Origin: OFTM34 sp047639415
GTDB taxonomy: Bacteria > Planctomycetota > UBA1135 > GCA-002686595
NCBI GenBank assembly: GCA_047639415.1
Contig: JBLINP010000231.1
Span: 1-8,014, forward strand
Direction of reading: 5' to 3'
DNA: 8,014 nucleotides
The notes below the pieces were generated by a model, which was given only the letters and a program-made list of their open reading frames with translations, ran no database searches and was not told the DNA's origin. Made by a program: the position numbers and the translations under genes. Shown in pieces: positions 5,891 to 8,014 of this stretch; the stretch's first letter is position 1, and every line of letters begins with the position of its first letter.

Positions 5891-6227
5891 TACTAGGTCT
5901 CTCCTAAAGCCCGAGTAGCGATTTGTGATGTTTCTGGTCCAGCCGTTCCACACGCTCGACTCAGAATCGGTGTGAGATAACGGCTCTAAAGGATAGAACG
6001 TCAGACAGAATCGAGACGAACACCTTCTTCCTAATTTATGTGCAATTCGATGCGAATGGACCAATTGCACGACTAGGATGGCGCTCGCAATCGGTATTCA
6101 ACCGACCTTCTCCAACGAGACCGAGGCGAGCGAGTTCAGCGCTAGCGCCACCACAACGCGGTTTCTGAGGTATTTGGTCACTAGCCACAACGAAGTCCGC
6201 AAACCCAGTTTCCATTCAAGAGATCCC
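5835..6227. other. Divergent intergenic region between two lipoprotein genes
   Basis: These 393 bases lie between the large lipoprotein gene (minus strand) and the metalloprotease gene (plus strand), so both promoters should be here. I found no -35/-10 pair close to the sigma-70 consensus on either strand. The region contains the 19-codon leader ORF next to 5834 and an 8-bp inverted repeat at 6040-6070. An ATG at 6078 is in frame with the metalloprotease and open to it, but it would put 50 non-signal residues ahead of the signal peptide. Otherwise I see nothing recognisable. Confidence 0.5.
6040..6070. promoter_or_regulatory. 8-bp inverted repeat, operator candidate
   Basis: GTGCAATT at 6040-6047 is the exact reverse complement of AATTGCAC at 6063-6070, with a 15-base spacer. 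The centre-to-centre distance is 23 bases, about two helical turns, which suits a dimeric regulator. It is centred near 6055, about 173 bp before the metalloprotease start and 221 bp before the large lipoprotein start, so one regulator could serve both. An RNA hairpin or chance dyad remains possible. Confidence 0.35.
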
Positions 6228-8014
6228 ATGCGCTCAATTGCAAATTTCTCATTAGCGCTCGTCGCGCTGCTTCTATTTATAGCTGGCTGCCAATCTCCGC
6301 AAAGTGCGGCGTCAGACGACGAGCCTGCGGCTGCAGAACAAGATGCTGATGCGGAAGCTGAGGAGGAGACGGAAGGCGAATCCTCGGAGGAAGAAGAAGA
6401 AGAGGAGGACAACGGTCAGGAAGGTTGGGACGAAGCGCTCGAAGACTTGGAAGAGGTTTCGGGCCTGTTCAAGCTGCACCACGATGATTCGACGTTGCTG
6501 CTAGAACTCGACGAGAAGTCACTGGGGCGTGAATTCCTTTACTACGGATCCCTAGGCAGCGGTGCAGGCACCGGCAATATCTACCGAGGTGCGATGCTGT
6601 GGGAAACGGAGTTCATTCTTCGTTTTGAGAAGCGTGGTGATGAAAAGATCGTGCTCCTCGCCAAGAACGCGCGTTATCAAGCGGCCGGTGATGCGCGAGA
6701 AGAGGCGATGCTCGCGGACGTTACAAGCGAAGGCATTCTGCGCAGCTTCGACTTTGCGGCCGAGCTCAAGGATGAAGATCGCTACCTGATCGACTTGGGC
6801 GATTGGTTCAATAGTGACAACCTTGAATTGGCAAAAGCGGCACCCGGAAGCGGATACTCTGTGGATAGCGATTTATCGCTCTTCACGAACATCAGCGCCT
6901 TCCCGCGCAACATTGAAATCGATCACGAACTGGCTTTAACCGATGGCAAGCTCGGCAATCTAACGCAAGCCGACCCGGGCAGCCTGTTGCTCAAAGTTCG
7001 TCACTCGCTGTGCGCCTTGCCCAGCGACGGTTACAAGCCGCGCGAATTCGATCAACGCGTCGGTTACTTCTACACCGAACGCAAAGACCTGTTCGACGTC
7101 GACTCCACCGACTCCGTAACGCGCTTTATCAATCGTTGGCGGCTCGCCAAGAAAGACCCCTCTGCAGAGGTCAGCGATCCCGTTGAACCGATCGTCTTTT
7201 GGATTGAGAACTCGACACCCAAGCGTTGGCGAAAAGCTGTGAGAGCAGGTATCGAAGCCTGGGAACCGGCCTTTCGAAAAGCGGGCTTTAGTAACGGCAT
7301 CATTGCCAAACAAATGCCGGCCGACGCAGCTTGGGAGCCCGGCGATGTACGCTATTCCGTCGTACGTTGGTCCGCCGACGAGAATGCTGGATTCGCAATC
7401 GGTCCGTCGCGTGTCGACCCGCGCACCGGCGAGATCTTTGACGCCGACATCACCATGCAGGAGTCCTTCGTTCGCGGCTACGGCGCTCAATTCGACAGTC
7501 TTGTGGATGACCTCAACAGTCGCAGCAAAGCCGAACTGCTTGCCGATTATCGCGAAAGCAAAACGCAACTCGCCTCGGAGCTTGACCTGAAGACCTGCCG
7601 GTTGGCCGGTCCGGAAAGGCAGATTCAAGCGGCACGCGCAATGGCCTTAGCCGATGCTCTGCAACCCGAATTCGATCGCGAGGAGTTTCTGCAAGCCATG
7701 GTGGTTGAAGTCATCGCTCACGAGGTTGGCCATACCTTGGGCTTGCGCCACAACTTCAAGTCTTCGACTTGGCGTCCGGTGAGCGAACTCAGCGATGTGC
7801 TCGAAACTTCCAAGCACGGATTGGTTGGATCCGTCATGGATTACAACCCGGTCAATTTGGCGGCACCCGGCAAGCTGCAGGGCGAGTTCTTTGCATCAGC
7901 ACCGGGTCCCTACGACCTTTGGGCGATCGAGTATGGCTACACCGAACTCGGTAGCCGCGCATCAGCGGCATTGTCAGCCATCGCTTCCAAATCTCCAAAC
8001 AATGGGCTCGACTT
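6228..8014 (+). CDS. Lipoprotein zinc metalloprotease, DUF5117/DUF4953-like (partial)
   Basis: The frame is open from the ATG at 6228 to the right edge, giving 595 full codons; family members usually run to about 800-900 residues, so the C-terminal part lies outside. The signal peptide MRSIANFSLALVALLLFIAG ends in a clean lipobox (IAGC, C21). Residues 30-61 form an acidic linker with 20 of 32 Asp/Glu, including seven Glu in a row at 54-60. Residues about 78-290 fit the DUF5117-type N-terminal region. The catalytic zinc motif is HEVGHTLGLRH at 498-508: H498, H502 and H508 as ligands, E499 as base and G505 in the turn, the metzincin HExxHxxGxxH form. A Met-turn candidate is M537 in SVMDYN. Other family hallmarks are GPSRVDPRTGEIFDADI (392-408), NFKSS after the motif, and YDLWAIEYGY (562-571). 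It should be an envelope-anchored, active peptidase; the substrate is unknown. AAGAGA at 6218-6223 is a weak ribosome binding site. An in-frame ATG at 6078 is rejected because the signal peptide begins at 6228. Confidence 0.93.
   Translation, partial: MRSIANFSLALVALLLFIAGCQSPQSAASDDEPAAAEQDADAEAEEETEGESSEEEEEEEDNGQEGWDEALEDLEEVSGLFKLHHDDSTLLLELDEKSLGREFLYYGSLGSGAGTGNIYRGAMLWETEFILRFEKRGDEKIVLLAKNARYQAAGDAREEAMLADVTSEGILRSFDFAAELKDEDRYLIDLGDWFNSDNLELAKAAPGSGYSVDSDLSLFTNISAFPRNIEIDHELALTDGKLGNLTQADPGSLLLKVRHSLCALPSDGYKPREFDQRVGYFYTERKDLFDVDSTDSVTRFINRWRLAKKDPSAEVSDPVEPIVFWIENSTPKRWRKAVRAGIEAWEPAFRKAGFSNGIIAKQMPADAAWEPGDVRYSVVRWSADENAGFAIGPSRVDPRTGEIFDADITMQESFVRGYGAQFDSLVDDLNSRSKAELLADYRESKTQLASELDLKTCRLAGPERQIQAARAMALADALQPEFDREEFLQAMVVEVIAHEVGHTLGLRHNFKSSTWRPVSELSDVLETSKHGLVGSVMDYNPVNLAAPGKLQGEFFASAPGPYDLWAIEYGYTELGSRASAALSAIASKSPNNGLD

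Noticed and set aside
5831..6070. 79-codon minus-strand ORF starting with GTG
   Set aside because: There is no ribosome binding site at the GTG and the first 60 residues look random. Only the last 19 codons, with their own Shine-Dalgarno site, are kept as a leader ORF.
6078..6227. N-terminal extension of the metalloprotease from an in-frame ATG
   Set aside because: It would bury the signal peptide and lipobox 50 residues inside the protein, and no properly spaced ribosome binding site precedes it.
7159..7170. 12-bp palindrome CCTCTGCAGAGG
   Set aside because: It is inside the metalloprotease coding region, has no loop as RNA, and has no other copy noticed in the window.
6960..7628. 222-codon open frame on the minus strand
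   Set aside because: It lies wholly inside the metalloprotease gene, whose frame has strong family motifs. It is an antisense shadow with no ribosome binding site or recognisable product.

Overview
The window is about 8 kb of chromosomal-looking bacterial DNA of moderate GC content. It holds seven supported protein genes, one probable leader ORF, and no RNA gene, insertion sequence, CRISPR array or phage module. The density of lipoproteins, the orphan secreted proteins, the weak or missing Shine-Dalgarno sites and the type of zinc metalloprotease (DUF5117/DUF4953-like) fit a Gram-negative, diderm environmental bacterium. My best guess is Planctomycetota or a relative, at low to moderate confidence. 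No marker gene fixes the phylum.

Layout. Positions 1-259 are non-coding, with two compact hairpins that share a 7-base 3' flank. Gene 260-853 (+) encodes an unrecognised exported protein with a Ser/Thr/Pro-rich tail. Gene 1055-1300 (+) encodes an 81-residue four-cysteine protein. It converges on a nitrilase-superfamily amidohydrolase, 1328-2149 (-), whose Glu-Lys-Cys catalytic residues are all visible. A multi-pass membrane protein, 2128-3591 (+), is divergent from the amidohydrolase, and the starts of this pair are ambiguous.

The right half looks like a lipoprotein locus. A 622-residue lipoprotein, 3966-5834 (-), has a helical N-terminal half and a beta-rich C-terminal half. It is followed on the same strand by a 96-residue lipoprotein, 3617-3907 (-). 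A 19-codon ORF with its own Shine-Dalgarno site precedes the large gene, and its stop codon overlaps the next start (ATGA). Across a 393-bp divergent intergenic region with an 8-bp inverted repeat lies a lipoprotein zinc metalloprotease, 6228 to the right edge (+). It has a full HExxHxxGxxH motif and an acidic spacer after the lipid-anchor cysteine.

How the genes work together is only partly inferable. The three lipoproteins around the 5.8-6.2 kb divergent region are probably all anchored in the cell envelope and may share control. The amidohydrolase is a stand-alone metabolic or metabolite-repair enzyme. I see no strong case for a complete new defence, mobile or biosynthetic system. The most unusual items are the ATGA-coupled leader ORF, the unassigned 622-residue lipoprotein, the divergent-region inverted repeat and an 11-bp perfect hairpin inside the membrane-protein gene.
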